A stretch of 64,000 nucleotides of DNA from Frondihabitans sp. Leaf304 (GTDB taxonomy: Bacteria > Actinomycetota > Actinomycetes > Actinomycetales > Microbacteriaceae). Shown piece after piece: positions 1-8,603 of this stretch. The notes under the pieces are model-generated. The model searched no databases and was not told the origin of the DNA. It worked only from the letters and a program-made list of their open reading frames with translations. The position numbers and the translations under genes were made by a program. Position 1 is the stretch's first letter. Every line of letters starts with the position of its first letter. The DNA lies in contig NZ_LMNV01000002.1 in the NCBI RefSeq assembly GCF_001423105.1, positions 1,406,131 through 1,470,130 on the forward strand, in the 5' to 3' direction.

Positions 1-97
1 TGAGCACGCGCAGTGCCGCTCCGACCGCGGCGATCGTCGCGCTGTACGGGCCGTGGGTGATGGTGGTCTGCTCGCCGGAGAGCGGGGAATTCGTCAT
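1..97 (-). CDS. Aldose 1-epimerase-like protein, 5' part only
   Basis: The minus-strand ATG at 97 opens a frame that runs off the window edge. The visible 32 residues include GEQTTITHGPYSATIAAVGA, which resembles the N-terminal strand of actinobacterial galactose mutarotase-like proteins (G-E-Q then H-G-x-Y-x-A and V-G-A-x-L-R). Such enzymes interconvert anomers of free aldoses. It lies 30 bp after the LacI-type regulator stop on the same strand, so it is probably the third gene of the arabinoside operon and would handle released arabinose. The family call rests on a short stretch; the catalytic residues are outside the window. Confidence 0.6.
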   Translation of the reverse strand, partial: MTNSPLSGEQTTITHGPYSATIAAVGAALRVL

Positions 98-127
98 CGA
101 ATGTCGTCTTTCGTCAGGGTTCGGTCT

Positions 128-1174
128 TCAGGGTAGAGGTCGCGGTGGCCGAGCGACGCCGGTCGACTGGCGGACCACGAGCTCGTAGTCGGCCACGATC
201 GAGGCGAATCCGAGCGCGGGTGACGGATCCTTGATCCTCGCCACCAGCAGCTCGACCGCACGCCGGGCGATCTGCGAGCTTCCCGGCGACATCGTCGTGA
301 GGGTCGGGTGGGCGAATCGGGCGTCGCGGGTGTCGTCGATGCCGATCACGGCCACGTCGCCGGGCACGTCGACACCGCGTTGCAGGAGCGCCCACTGCGC
401 CCCGAGCGCGAGCGCGTCGTTGAAGCCGAGGACGGCGTCGAACCGCACCGCAGGATCCCTCGCCCCAGCCTCGAGTGCTGCCACCGCCGCGGCGGCTCCC
501 GCGTCGCGACTCCACGCGTCCGTCGGCGCCAGGAGCGCATCGACCAGCGGGAGGCCGGCCTCGGCCATCGCGGCCTGGAACCCCCGCAGGCGCAGAGCGG
601 ACGTGTGGGTCGCGACCGCTCCCCCGGGGCCGAGCACCAGGATCCTGCGCCTGCCGATCTCGAGCAGATGCTCCGTGGCGCGCTTCGCCACCCCCTCATC
701 CGCGATCAGCACGTGATCGGCGAGCCCCTCGAATTGGCGCTCGCCGATGATCACGAGTGGTTCTCCGGCGAGCTGCGGCGCATCGCTCGGTCCGAGGGCC
801 AGTGGGTCGATGATGGCCCCGTCGATCAGCTGGCGGCGCTCCCCGCTGATCGCCTGGAGTTCACGGTCGCGATCGCCGCCGGTCGTCTCGACGAGCACCG
901 TCAGGTCGTGCTCGCGAGCCACCGCGATCACCTCCTGCGCGAGCTCGGCGAAGAAGGCCTGATCGAGCTCGGGAACGATGAGCGAGATCATGCCCGTCCG
1001 CCTGGTGCGCAGTCGTCTCGCCGACAGGTTGACCCGATAGCCGAGCTCGTCGACGGCTGCCCCGATGCGCGCCCGGGTCTCGGGGCGCATCGAGGGGTAG
1101 TCGTTGAAGTAGTTCGACACGGTCTTGAGAGAGACGCCGGCGAGGCGGGCCACGTCGTTCATGGTCGCGGGCAT
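128..1174 (-). CDS. LacI/GalR-family transcriptional repressor
   Basis: 348 residues. The N-terminus (NDVARLAGVSLKTVSNYFND, about residues 5-24) is a classical LacI helix-turn-helix and hinge, followed by a periplasmic-binding-protein-like sensor domain ending around IGIDDTRDARFAHPTLTT. Start chosen at the ATG at 1174 because an AGGAGGAG ribosome site lies 8 bp upstream; the open frame itself extends much further upstream and overlaps the arabinofuranosidase on the same strand, which is not credible coding. It follows the GH51 gene by 95 bp and precedes a mutarotase-like gene, so it most likely senses arabinose or an arabinoside and binds the twin palindromes in front of the GH51 gene. The effector is inferred from context only. 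Confidence 0.93.
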   Translation of the reverse strand: MPATMNDVARLAGVSLKTVSNYFNDYPSMRPETRARIGAAVDELGYRVNLSARRLRTRRTGMISLIVPELDQAFFAELAQEVIAVAREHDLTVLVETTGGDRDRELQAISGERRQLIDGAIIDPLALGPSDAPQLAGEPLVIIGERQFEGLADHVLIADEGVAKRATEHLLEIGRRRILVLGPGGAVATHTSALRLRGFQAAMAEAGLPLVDALLAPTDAWSRDAGAAAAVAALEAGARDPAVRFDAVLGFNDALALGAQWALLQRGVDVPGDVAVIGIDDTRDARFAHPTLTTMSPGSSQIARRAVELLVARIKDPSPALGFASIVADYELVVRQSTGVARPPRPLP

Positions 1175-1269
1175 GGGCGTGGCTCCTCCTCGTCGGTGCG
1201 GTCGCGGCGGCGGTGCGGCTGGCGCGGGCTTTCGCGGTGGCGCGGCTGGCCCGGGCGCTAGCGCTGCTT

Positions 1270-2775
1270 CTACTGCTTGGCCAGGCGCACCACGTTCCAG
1301 CTCAGCGGCGGCAGCACGACGCTGAGCACCGAGCCGTCCCAGCTCGTCTTGTCGTTCGCCACCGGAGCGACGCTGTCGGCGGTGTCGACCGTGACGGACT
1401 TGTAGGGGTCGGCGTCGTGCAGCGTCGTGGCCTGAACGAGACGCACACCGCCGAAGGCCCGGGTGTCGACATCGACGGTGAGCTCTTCGGTGAGCGATCG
1501 GTTGATCGCGAACACGCTCACGTCGCCGGTCTCCGGGTCGTGGGTGGCGACGGCGTCGAGGGCAGGAACAGCCCCGTACTTCGCCGTCTCGTGAACCGGC
1601 GACTGCAGTTCGACGCGCAGCACGTCGCCCCGCGCGAAGCTCGACGCCTGCGCGAACGGGTGGAACGTGGTCTGCTTCCAGCTGCGCCCACCGGTCTCGG
1701 TCATAATCGGAGCGATCACGTTGACGAGCTGCGCAAGGCTCGCACTCGCCACGCGGTCGGAGTGCTTCAGCAGCGAGATGAGCAGGCCGCCCACCACGAC
1801 GGCGTCGGCGACGTTGTACTGGTCTTCGAGCAGCACCGGGGCGACCGGCCAGTCGGTCGGGTTCTTCGACGCTTCGCCGTCGAGGTACCAGACGTTCCAC
1901 TCGTCGAACGAGATGTTGATGCGCTTGGTCTTCTTCTGGGCTGCGCGCACGTGGTCGACGCTGGCGACGACGTCGTCGATGAAGTGGTCCATCTCGACAC
2001 CCGCCGCGAGGAAGCTGGCGAGGTCGCCGTCTTTCTCCCAGTAATACGCGTGCATCGAGATCAGGTCGACCTCGTCGTAGGTCTCTTCGAGCACCTCGCG
2101 CTCCCAGGTACCGAACGTTGGCATGTCGGCGCCCGAGCTCCCGCAGGCGACCAGCGTGAGGTCGTTGTCGATGAGGCGCATGGCGCGGGCCGTCTCGGAG
2201 GCGAGGCGCCCGTACTCGCGGGCGGTCTTGTGGCCGATCTGCCACGGGCCGTCCATCTCGTTGCCGAGGCACCACATCTTGATGTCGTAGGGGTCGGCCG
2301 AGCCGTTCTTCTTGCGCAGGTCGGAGTGGAAAGACCCGCCGGCACCGTTCGTGTAGTCGAGCAGATCGATGGCCTCCTGAACGCCGCGCGTGCCGAGGTT
2401 CACCGCCATCATGGGCTCGACGCCGGCCTTCTTGGCCCAGCGCATGAACTCGTCGACGCCGACCAGGTTCGGCTCGGTGGAGTGCCAGGCCAGGTCTTTG
2501 CGCACGGGGCGGTCGGCGACCGGGCCGATGCCGTCTTCCCAGCGGTAGCCCGAGACGAAGTTGCCGCCGGGGTAGCGCACGGTCGAGATGCCGAGCTCGC
2601 GCACGAAGTCGATCACGTCGCCGCGGAACCCGTCGGCGTCCGCAGTGGGGTGCCCCGGGTCGTGGATGCCGCCGTACACGCAGCGGCCGAGGTGTTCGAC
2701 GAAGGTGCCGAAGGTGCGGCGCGAGACGGGAGCCACCACAAAGGACGGGTCGAGGGCGAGGCGGGCGTTGGGCAT
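1270..2775 (-). CDS. abfA: GH51 alpha-L-arabinofuranosidase
   Basis: 501 residues, the usual GH51 length. It removes terminal arabinofuranosyl units from arabinan or arabinoxylan fragments; no signal peptide is visible, so it acts in the cytoplasm on imported oligosaccharides. The acid/base glutamate is E173 in CLGNEMDG, and the nucleophile is E292 in ISFDEWNVWY; both GH51 signature motifs are intact. A TIM-barrel start (TFGTFVEHLGRCVYGGI) and C-terminal beta-sandwich follow family order. The ATG at 2775 has a GAAGGAGA ribosome site. First gene of an operon with the LacI regulator and mutarotase-like gene; two LacI-type operators lie just upstream. Confidence 0.95.
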   Translation of the reverse strand: MPNARLALDPSFVVAPVSRRTFGTFVEHLGRCVYGGIHDPGHPTADADGFRGDVIDFVRELGISTVRYPGGNFVSGYRWEDGIGPVADRPVRKDLAWHSTEPNLVGVDEFMRWAKKAGVEPMMAVNLGTRGVQEAIDLLDYTNGAGGSFHSDLRKKNGSADPYDIKMWCLGNEMDGPWQIGHKTAREYGRLASETARAMRLIDNDLTLVACGSSGADMPTFGTWEREVLEETYDEVDLISMHAYYWEKDGDLASFLAAGVEMDHFIDDVVASVDHVRAAQKKTKRINISFDEWNVWYLDGEASKNPTDWPVAPVLLEDQYNVADAVVVGGLLISLLKHSDRVASASLAQLVNVIAPIMTETGGRSWKQTTFHPFAQASSFARGDVLRVELQSPVHETAKYGAVPALDAVATHDPETGDVSVFAINRSLTEELTVDVDTRAFGGVRLVQATTLHDADPYKSVTVDTADSVAPVANDKTSWDGSVLSVVLPPLSWNVVRLAKQ

Positions 2776-2788
2776 GGGATCTCCTTCA

Positions 2789-2826
2789 GTACATCGTTGT
2801 AACGCCCAGTTTGTACAACGTTGTAC
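2789..2826. promoter_or_regulatory. Twin LacI-family operators upstream of abfA
   Basis: A perfect 14-bp palindrome, GTACAACGTTGTAC, is at 2813-2826. A degenerate copy, GTACATCGTTGTAA, is at 2789-2802, 24 bp away and 14 bp before the abfA start codon. The central CG step and size fit LacI/GalR operators. The adjacent LacI gene is the obvious binder. Both sites lie where the promoter or early leader must be, so simple repression is expected. Confidence 0.8.
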
Positions 2827-2858
2827 TTGCGCGTCAAGGGGGCTGCGCTGGTCACTTC

Positions 2859-3852
2859 TCAGGCGGTTGGGCGCGTCCCCGCTCGCGCACCCGCTGGCCC
2901 GCGCTTGTGCGCGGCTGGATTCCTGATGAGCGCACCTGCGATCGCGTCCGGTGGCGTTCGCACACCGCGGCAGACCAGGATCCTGCGCACCCCCGCTCAC
3001 ACATCAGGCCTCCGGGCGCGTTCCGCCCCACGATCCCCATGTCTGCGCTCTCGCGGCGCTTGCATTCCTGAACCCATCACCTAGCGCCGCACGCCACCGC
3101 TCACACTTCAGGCATCCGGGCGCGCTCCGCCCCGCCAACCCCGCGCCCGCGCTCCCCCGCGCCTGCATTCCTGAAACGCGCCCCGCGAGGGCGGCGCGTT
3201 GCGCGTCCTCGCCGCGCCAGACCAGGATCCCGCGCACCGCCGCTCACATTTCAGGCATCCGGGCGCGCTCCGCCCCGCGATCCCCATGTCTGCGCTCCCG
3301 TCGCGCTCGCATGCCTGACTCATGCACCTACGGCGTGCTGCGTTGCACGTCCTCGCCGCGGCAGACCAGGATCCTGCGCAACCCCGCTCACACATCAGGC
3401 ATCCGGGCGCGCTCCGCCCCGCGATCCCCGCACCCGCGCTCCCCCGCGCCTGCATGCCTGAATGCATCACCCAGTGCCGCTCGCTACCGCTCACACTTCA
3501 GGCATCCGGGCGCGTTCCGCCCCGCGATCCCCGCGCCCGCGCTCACCCGCGCTTGCATTCCTGAACCGCGCACCCGCGAGCGCGTCCGGTGGCGTTCGCC
3601 TGCCGCGGTAGACCAGGATCCTGCGCAACCCCGCTCACACATCAGGCACCCAGGCGCGTTCCGCCGCGCGAACCCAGCGCCTGCACTCCCCCGCGCCTGC
3701 ATTCCTGAAACGCGCACCCGCGAGCGCGCCCGGTGACGTTCGCCTGCCGCGGCAGACCAGGATCCTGCGCAACCCCGCTCACACATCAGGCATCCAGGCG
3801 CGTTCCGCCCCGCGAACCCCGCACCCGCGCTCCCCCGCGCCTGCATTCCTGA
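2859..3852. repeat. Intergenic block of eight TCAGG/CCTGA dyads
   Basis: The 1.17-kb gap between abfA and carD is filled by eight copies of an inverted pair TCAGG...CCTGA with 67-68 bp outer span. Left arms are at 2859, 3004, 3108, 3251, 3395, 3498, 3642 and 3786; matching CCTGA arms end at 2926, 3071, 3174, 3318, 3461, 3564, 3708 and 3852. Interiors share a TCAGGCATCC...GGCGCG start and a GCGCCTGCATTCCTGA end. Successive copies are 103-104 or 143-145 bp apart; each of the five 143-145 bp spacers carries AGGATCC. Long open frames cross the block on both strands because of base composition, but the spacer lengths are not multiples of three and nothing protein-like is seen. Confidence 0.85.
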
Positions 3853-3944
3853 AACGCGCACAAATGCACGCACGCACACCCGTTAACCACCGCAGGCAGA
3901 CCCGAGGGCCTGCCTGCAGCGACTGCGAAAAGGAGGAGGAGTCG

Positions 3945-4436
3945 CTAGACCGTGACGGTCGCGAGCACCTCGTCGAGGACGGCCGAGGCCTCCTCGTCGG
4001 TAGATTTCTGGGCGAGAGCGAGCTCGCTGATCAGCACCTGACGCGCCTTGAGGAGCATGCGCTTCTCGCCGGCGGACACGCCGCTGTCTTGGTCGCGGCG
4101 CCAGAGGTCGCGGACGACCTCGCTGACGCTGTAGACGCTTCCGCTGCCCATCTTCTCGGTGTTCGCCTTGAAGCGACGCGACCAGTTGCCGGGCTCTTCG
4201 ACGTGATCGCTGCGGAGTACGTCGAACACCGCCTCAACACCTTTGGCGTCGATGACGTCGCGGACGCCGACCAGATCGACGTTGTCGACCGGCAACTCGA
4301 TCATGAGATCGCTGGCGTGGACGTTCAGGGTGATGTATTTCTTCTCAGCGCCCTTGATGGTGCGGGTCTTGACCGCGGTGATGGTGGCGGCGCCGTGGTG
4401 GGGATACACGACGGTCTCCCCTACTTCGAAAATCAT
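3945..4436 (-). CDS. carD: CarD-family RNA polymerase-binding regulator
   Basis: 163 residues, matching actinobacterial CarD. The N-terminal half ([17 protein letters not shown]..., residues 3-60) is the Tudor-like RNA polymerase beta-subunit interaction domain; the C-terminal half is helical and contains the WSRRFKAN segment, including the conserved tryptophan that wedges into the minor groove next to the -10 element. It stabilises open promoter complexes, notably at rRNA genes. A TAGAAT hexamer on the minus strand (4489-4484) about 48 bp before the ATG is a plausible -10. In many relatives carD precedes ispD/ispF; here the downstream neighbour is the repeat block. Divergent from the amine oxidase gene. 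Confidence 0.96.
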   Translation of the reverse strand: MIFEVGETVVYPHHGAATITAVKTRTIKGAEKKYITLNVHASDLMIELPVDNVDLVGVRDVIDAKGVEAVFDVLRSDHVEEPGNWSRRFKANTEKMGSGSVYSVSEVVRDLWRRDQDSGVSAGEKRMLLKARQVLISELALAQKSTDEEASAVLDEVLATVTV

Positions 4437-4581
4437 CTAGTCGTGCCTCTGTTCTCTTTGCGTGTCGTCTCGGCAGTCTTACCATTCTACCCGATAAATC
4501 CGTTGTATGATCCGCGGCTCTAGACCGACCGGGACGCCCTCCCCGGTGACGTGGGCCGGATCCTGCGACAATGGCACGACC

Positions 4582-6060
4582 ATGCCGATCAGCCGCCGCG
4601 TCTTCGTGACCGGATCCCTTACCGGAGCCGGGGTACTGGCGCTGTCGGCCTGCTCGAGTCCGTCTCCGGCTCCGACGGCGAGCAGTCCGGGGCCGACCGG
4701 TACGCCGACGCCCACCGCGACCACCGCTTCCGGTGTGACGCCGGCCGCGTTCCGGCGCAGCTCGTGGGGCGATGACCCCTATGCGTACGGCTCGAACAGC
4801 GTCCTGACGACCGAGTCCACCTCCGCCGACCGCGAGACCCTGCGGGCATCGCTCGACGACAAGGTGTTCTTCGCGGGCGAGGCCGTCGCCGAGACGTGGC
4901 CCGGCACCGTCACGGGTGCTCGCCTGTCGGGTATCGCCGTGGCCGCCGAGGTCGCTGCCGTAGCAACTCCGGGCGAGCGCATCGCCGTGATCGGCGCGGG
5001 CATCGCCGGTGCGACGGCCGCTCGCACGCTCGCCGATCAGGGTTTCGACGTGGTCGTGATCGAGGCTCGGCAGCGGGTCGGTGGCCGGATCGCCTCCTCC
5101 CAGGGCGACGACTGGCCGATCGAGGTGCAGACCGGCGTCTCGATGCTGTTCGGCGACGGAGCCGCCGACCTGGAGAGTCTGCTCACGAGCGCTGGCGTTG
5201 TGACGGTGCCGTTCGAGGCCGAGACGACAGCACGTGAAGGATCCGCGCGTACCCGATTTCCGACCACCGCCACCGTCGCCGCCACTCTCGCTTCAGCCCG
5301 CGCCTGGGCCGACCGTCAGAGCGCCGAGGTCAGCGTCGATGGCGCACTCGACGGTTCCGGTGCTCGGTCGACGCTGTCGAGTGCCCCCGACGCGTCGGGC
5401 GTCTCCGATGCCGACCGTCTGGCCTGGGTTCTCGCCGAGGCGCTCCCCGCGCGTTTCGGCGCCGATGCCGAGGCGCTGTCGTCTCGCGCGCTCTCCGTCG
5501 GGGCCGCTCCGGTCGACGCCCAGCTCGTCACGAAGGGATTCGCCTCCTACGTCGCCGGGCTGCTGACCGATCTCGACGTGCTGCGGGGCAGCAACGTCAC
5601 TCAGATCACGTACGCCAATGAGGGTGTCGGCCTCCGTCTGGTGACGGGCGAGTCGCTCTCGGCCGACCGGGTCGTGTCGACGATCCCGCTAGGCGTGTTC
5701 AAGAAGCAGCGGATCGTCTTCGTCCCGGAGCAGTCGGCGGTGCGTCGCAGCGCCATCGACCGTCTCGGCATGGGCGTGCAGGACGTCCTCTGGCTGCGCT
5801 TCGACGAGCGCATCTGGTCGACCGACGACACCGTCTGGGCGATCCTCGACGACGACGCGACCTACCGCCTGTGGGTCAACCTCGAGCCGGCGACGGGCTA
5901 CGCGATCCTGGTGGCGCTCATCGGCGGCGAGTCCGCAGTGGCGGCGGAGAAGCTGAGCGACGCCGAAGCGGTCGCTGCGGCGGTGGCCGATCTCGCGCCC
6001 TACCTCGACCGGGTGGCAGACGACGCGTCGCCCACCCCGTCGCCGACCCCGAGCTCGTGA
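4582..6060 (+). CDS. Tat-lipoprotein flavin amine oxidase, circularly permuted
   Basis: 492 residues from the ATG at 4582. Residues 1-24 form a twin-arginine lipoprotein signal (SRRVFVTG, then LSAC with the lipid cysteine at 24), followed by a Pro/Thr/Ser linker. Residues about 59-125 (SSWGDDPYAYGS, FFAGEAVAETWPGT, GARLSG) are what normally forms the C-terminal FAD-binding end of monoamine/polyamine oxidases. The dinucleotide-binding start (IAVIGAGIAG...VVVIEARQRVGGR, residues 134-169), which normally opens these enzymes, comes after it. The protein ends at ALIGGES...AVADLAPYL, the segment that usually precedes the WGxDPYA motif. The order is therefore rotated without loss of motifs. Substrate unknown. 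An earlier in-frame ATG at 4507 would bury the signal peptide, so 4582 is preferred. Confidence 0.88.
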   Translation: MPISRRVFVTGSLTGAGVLALSACSSPSPAPTASSPGPTGTPTPTATTASGVTPAAFRRSSWGDDPYAYGSNSVLTTESTSADRETLRASLDDKVFFAGEAVAETWPGTVTGARLSGIAVAAEVAAVATPGERIAVIGAGIAGATAARTLADQGFDVVVIEARQRVGGRIASSQGDDWPIEVQTGVSMLFGDGAADLESLLTSAGVVTVPFEAETTAREGSARTRFPTTATVAATLASARAWADRQSAEVSVDGALDGSGARSTLSSAPDASGVSDADRLAWVLAEALPARFGADAEALSSRALSVGAAPVDAQLVTKGFASYVAGLLTDLDVLRGSNVTQITYANEGVGLRLVTGESLSADRVVSTIPLGVFKKQRIVFVPEQSAVRRSAIDRLGMGVQDVLWLRFDERIWSTDDTVWAILDDDATYRLWVNLEPATGYAILVALIGGESAVAAEKLSDAEAVAAAVADLAPYLDRVADDASPTPSPTPSS

Positions 6061-6773
6061 GGTGCGGTCGCCCGCTCGGGTGAGCCGTCGGATCCTGCGT
6101 TCGTGTCGTCACCCGAGGCGAGCACGCGGCGCCGCCTCGCCAGGTGCCCGGGCCGAACATGGCTCAGGCCGATGAGCGCCGTCAGCACGCCGACGAAGAT
6201 TGCGAGCACGAGAGCGTTGTAGAGCCGGAACTGCTCGGGGCTCACCTGCGTCGGGTCGAGGAAGAAGTACGGGTACCAACGCACCTCGCGGCCGCGCTCG
6301 AGTGTGAAAAGACCCCAGATCAGCGGAAAGATCAGCACCAGAGCGAGGGTGCGCCAGCGGACGGGCGTGCGACCCGGAGCGAGGATCCAGTCGAGGAGCA
6401 CGTAGGCGGAGATCCAGAAGTGGAGCACCTGGCTCGAGGTGGGGAACGCCAGCGCGTAGTGGTGCGAGGCAGACTGCGTGACGAGCACCGCGAAGACGAC
6501 TCCTGAGACGATCACGTAGGTGGTGACGATGGCGTGCACCGCGGCGAACCAGGGTGGGTCGCTCCGGCCCCGGAAGGTGAAGATGCCCGAGACCACCAGC
6601 ACGGCCACGTTCGCCATGTTGCTCTGCTGCGTGAAGTAGCTGAAGTAGTTCGCGGTCGCGAAAGTCGAGAACCCGAGGACGTACTCGAAGTTGGCGACGA
6701 GCGCGGCGATGGCCACGCCGGCCGCGGCGAGGCGCAGGAGGCCGGAGACACGGAAGGTCCACGGCGTCTGCAT
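6000..6773 (-). CDS. Pr6Pr-family integral membrane protein
   Basis: 257 residues from the ATG at 6773 (a GTG at 6833 is possible). Six hydrophobic segments: the first starts LLRLAAAGVAIAALV, and the second follows NYFSYFTQQSNMANV, a motif characteristic of Pr6Pr (FAR-17a/AIG1-like) bacterial membrane proteins. Function is unknown; the fold is related to integral-membrane hydrolases, but no reaction can be assigned. The charged C-terminal tail (after ARRRRVL) is read antisense to the last 61 bp of the amine oxidase gene, so the two genes overlap tail to tail. Confidence 0.8.
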   Translation of the reverse strand: MQTPWTFRVSGLLRLAAAGVAIAALVANFEYVLGFSTFATANYFSYFTQQSNMANVAVLVVSGIFTFRGRSDPPWFAAVHAIVTTYVIVSGVVFAVLVTQSASHHYALAFPTSSQVLHFWISAYVLLDWILAPGRTPVRWRTLALVLIFPLIWGLFTLERGREVRWYPYFFLDPTQVSPEQFRLYNALVLAIFVGVLTALIGLSHVRPGHLARRRRVLASGDDTNAGSDGSPERATAPHELGVGDGVGDASSATRSR

Positions 6774-6887
6774 CCGACCGAGGGTACCGAGAGCGGCAGG
6801 GAGAGCACCGAGCGAAGGATCCGACGGGGTCACCTGGTCACGGCCGGCCGGTTCGACGCAGGGCTTCCCGTCGCTGGCGACGAGCGC

Positions 6888-7322
6888 TTACTCGTCGACG
6901 GCGTTGAATCGCTCGAGCCCGTCGGCGAGACGGTCGATGTCGTCGTCGCTCCAGTCGGCAAGCCTCCGCTCAAGCTCGGCGTGGTTGGCCCGGATCGACC
7001 GCTGCAGCAATTCACGCCCGCGGTCGGAGAGGAGCAGCAGCTGGCCGCGCGCCTGACTCGAGATGGGCTGGACGCCGACCTCGACGAGCCCGAGCTCTTG
7101 GAGGTCGCCGATCTGGCGCGAGACGGTGGAGCGGTTCAAGCGCATGGCCGACGCGATGTCGACGGCGCGGCAGTCGGGGGTGACCGCGATGAAGTTGAGG
7201 AGAGTGTGCTGCACGACGGTGAGCGGCTCGGCCGTGCGACGGCTTCGCGCGGCCGCCCGACGGGAGATGGCCTGCAGTTCGGCGTAGACGGCCTGCATTC
7301 GGTCGTCGCGTTTCGTGGTCAC
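6888..7322 (-). CDS. MarR-family transcriptional regulator
   Basis: 144 residues from a GTG at 7322 (ATG at 7298 is the alternative; the ATG at 7367 lies inside the operator and is unlikely). A winged helix is visible in VDIASAMRLNRSTVSRQIGDL with the wing before GRELL. It is divergent from an exported-loop membrane protein starting at 7406, and the 83-bp gap contains a 17-bp palindrome, the arrangement of a self-regulated MarR/transporter pair. The signal is unknown. Confidence 0.88.
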   Translation of the reverse strand: MTTKRDDRMQAVYAELQAISRRAAARSRRTAEPLTVVQHTLLNFIAVTPDCRAVDIASAMRLNRSTVSRQIGDLQELGLVEVGVQPISSQARGQLLLLSDRGRELLQRSIRANHAELERRLADWSDDDIDRLADGLERFNAVDE

Positions 7323-7359
7323 GTCGTCGAGTTTAACGATCGGGTGTAATGTCTTTCTG

Positions 7360-7376
7360 TGTTGCATACTGCAACA
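7360..7376. promoter_or_regulatory. MarR operator palindrome
   Basis: TGTTGCATACTGCAACA is a perfect inverted repeat (arms TGTTGCA and TGCAACA, 3-bp centre) centred at 7368, between the divergent MarR gene and the membrane-protein gene. Its position 30-45 bp from both starts suits repression of both promoters. Confidence 0.7.
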
Positions 7377-7405
7377 GTAACTCCCCTCGTCTTTTGAAAG
7401 GCAGC

Positions 7406-8551
7406 ATGTCTACGAATACGCACTCGCTCCAGGAGGTCGCGATCCGCCAGTCCCCGCGTCGTGACGACCACAGCCACCGGCTGCCGTCGTCCTCGTCGGG
7501 CCGCGAGACGCCCACTGGTCCGCGCATGTTCCTGGGCACGCCGGTCGCCGTCTTCAAGGCGTTCGGCACCGCGATCCTCGTGCCGCTCTTCCTGGGCCTC
7601 GGAATGACGCTCGCCTACCTCGGCGCCTTCCACCAGCCGACGCCGCACGAGCTCCCCGTGGCAGTCGTGGGCACCAGCGCCGAGGTCAAGGTCTTCGCGC
7701 AGACGCTCAGCGACGGGGCCGACGGCCAGCTCAGCGTTCGCACCGTCTCGTCCGACGCGGTCGCTCGCCAGCTCATCACCGACCGCGAGATCACCGCGGC
7801 GTACGAGCCCACCGCCACCAGTGCGTCGCTCCTCGTCTCGTCGGCCTCGTCCGAGACGAGCGCCAACGTCGCCCAGAAGGTGTTCCTGCCGATCGCCTAC
7901 GAGTCGAAGCTGCCGTTCACTGTGGTCGACGTCGTGCCGTCGTCCGCCAACGACTCCACCGGCCAGGGGCTCTTCTTCCTCCTCGTCGGGCTCAGCGTCG
8001 GCTCGTACGCGACGGCTGCCGCGGTCGCCGCCTTCGCCTCTCGTCTCGGCATCCGCTGGTCGCTCGTGACCGCCGCCGTCCTCTCCGGTGTCGTCGCCGC
8101 GATCGCCCTGATCATCGCCGGGCCCGTCTACCACGTGGTCGACGGCCACGTCTGGGGCACCTGGCTCGCCGGCTGGCTCTACTCGCTGGCCATTGTGCTG
8201 ATCGGCGTCGGCCTGCACCCGGTGCTCCGCCACTGGACCACCCCCGCCCTCACCATGCTCTTCGTGATGTTCAACTTCACCTCGTCAGGCGGAATCTTCG
8301 CCGTGCACCTCATGCCCGCGTTCTTCGCCGCCCTGAACGGCTTCTGGAACGGCGCCGCCTGGCTCGACGCCGCGCAGACGATGCAGTATTTCCCCGGCCA
8401 GGCCTTCGGGTGGGACATCCTCCGCCTCGGCATCTGGGCCGCCGTCGGCCTCGGCCTGACGCTGCTCACCCACCTCCTGAGCCGTCGCCGCACGCGCATT
8501 GCGAACGAGCGGGTCGTCATGCGCGAAGAGGAGCAGGTGGTGGCGGCGTAG
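7406..8551 (+). CDS. ABC-2/YhgE-like membrane protein
   Basis: 381 residues from ATG 7406, with GAAAGG 5 bp upstream. A hydrophilic N-terminus is followed by one membrane helix (AILVPLFLGLGMTLAYLG), a long extracytoplasmic loop of about 130 residues, then five further membrane helices. This one-plus-five topology with a large first loop is seen in YhgE/Pip and related ABC-2-like efflux permeases. No ATPase is adjacent, so it may act alone or with a distant partner. The divergent MarR gene suggests induction by a small toxic molecule. The family assignment is by topology and style rather than a hard motif. Confidence 0.65.
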   Translation: MSTNTHSLQEVAIRQSPRRDDHSHRLPSSSSGRETPTGPRMFLGTPVAVFKAFGTAILVPLFLGLGMTLAYLGAFHQPTPHELPVAVVGTSAEVKVFAQTLSDGADGQLSVRTVSSDAVARQLITDREITAAYEPTATSASLLVSSASSETSANVAQKVFLPIAYESKLPFTVVDVVPSSANDSTGQGLFFLLVGLSVGSYATAAAVAAFASRLGIRWSLVTAAVLSGVVAAIALIIAGPVYHVVDGHVWGTWLAGWLYSLAIVLIGVGLHPVLRHWTTPALTMLFVMFNFTSSGGIFAVHLMPAFFAALNGFWNGAAWLDAAQTMQYFPGQAFGWDILRLGIWAAVGLGLTLLTHLLSRRRTRIANERVVMREEEQVVAA

Positions 8552-8603
8552 GTGGGTGGTGCGGGTTCGCGGTTGCGGTCGCGTGCGCGTCCGCGTCCGC
8601 AGA

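Noticed and set aside
128..2275. A 715-codon minus-strand frame that would extend the LacI protein upstream through the abfA gene
   Set aside because: The added part is another frame of abfA with Arg-rich nonsense composition; a strong ribosome site marks the LacI start at 1174.
2951..3879. Long open frames (up to 261 codons, both strands) across the repeat block, with repeating peptides such as SGMQARGSAGAG
   Set aside because: They arise from GC-rich repeats without stop codons. Spacer lengths of 104, 143 and 145 bp shift frames, there is no ribosome site, and both strands are open equally.
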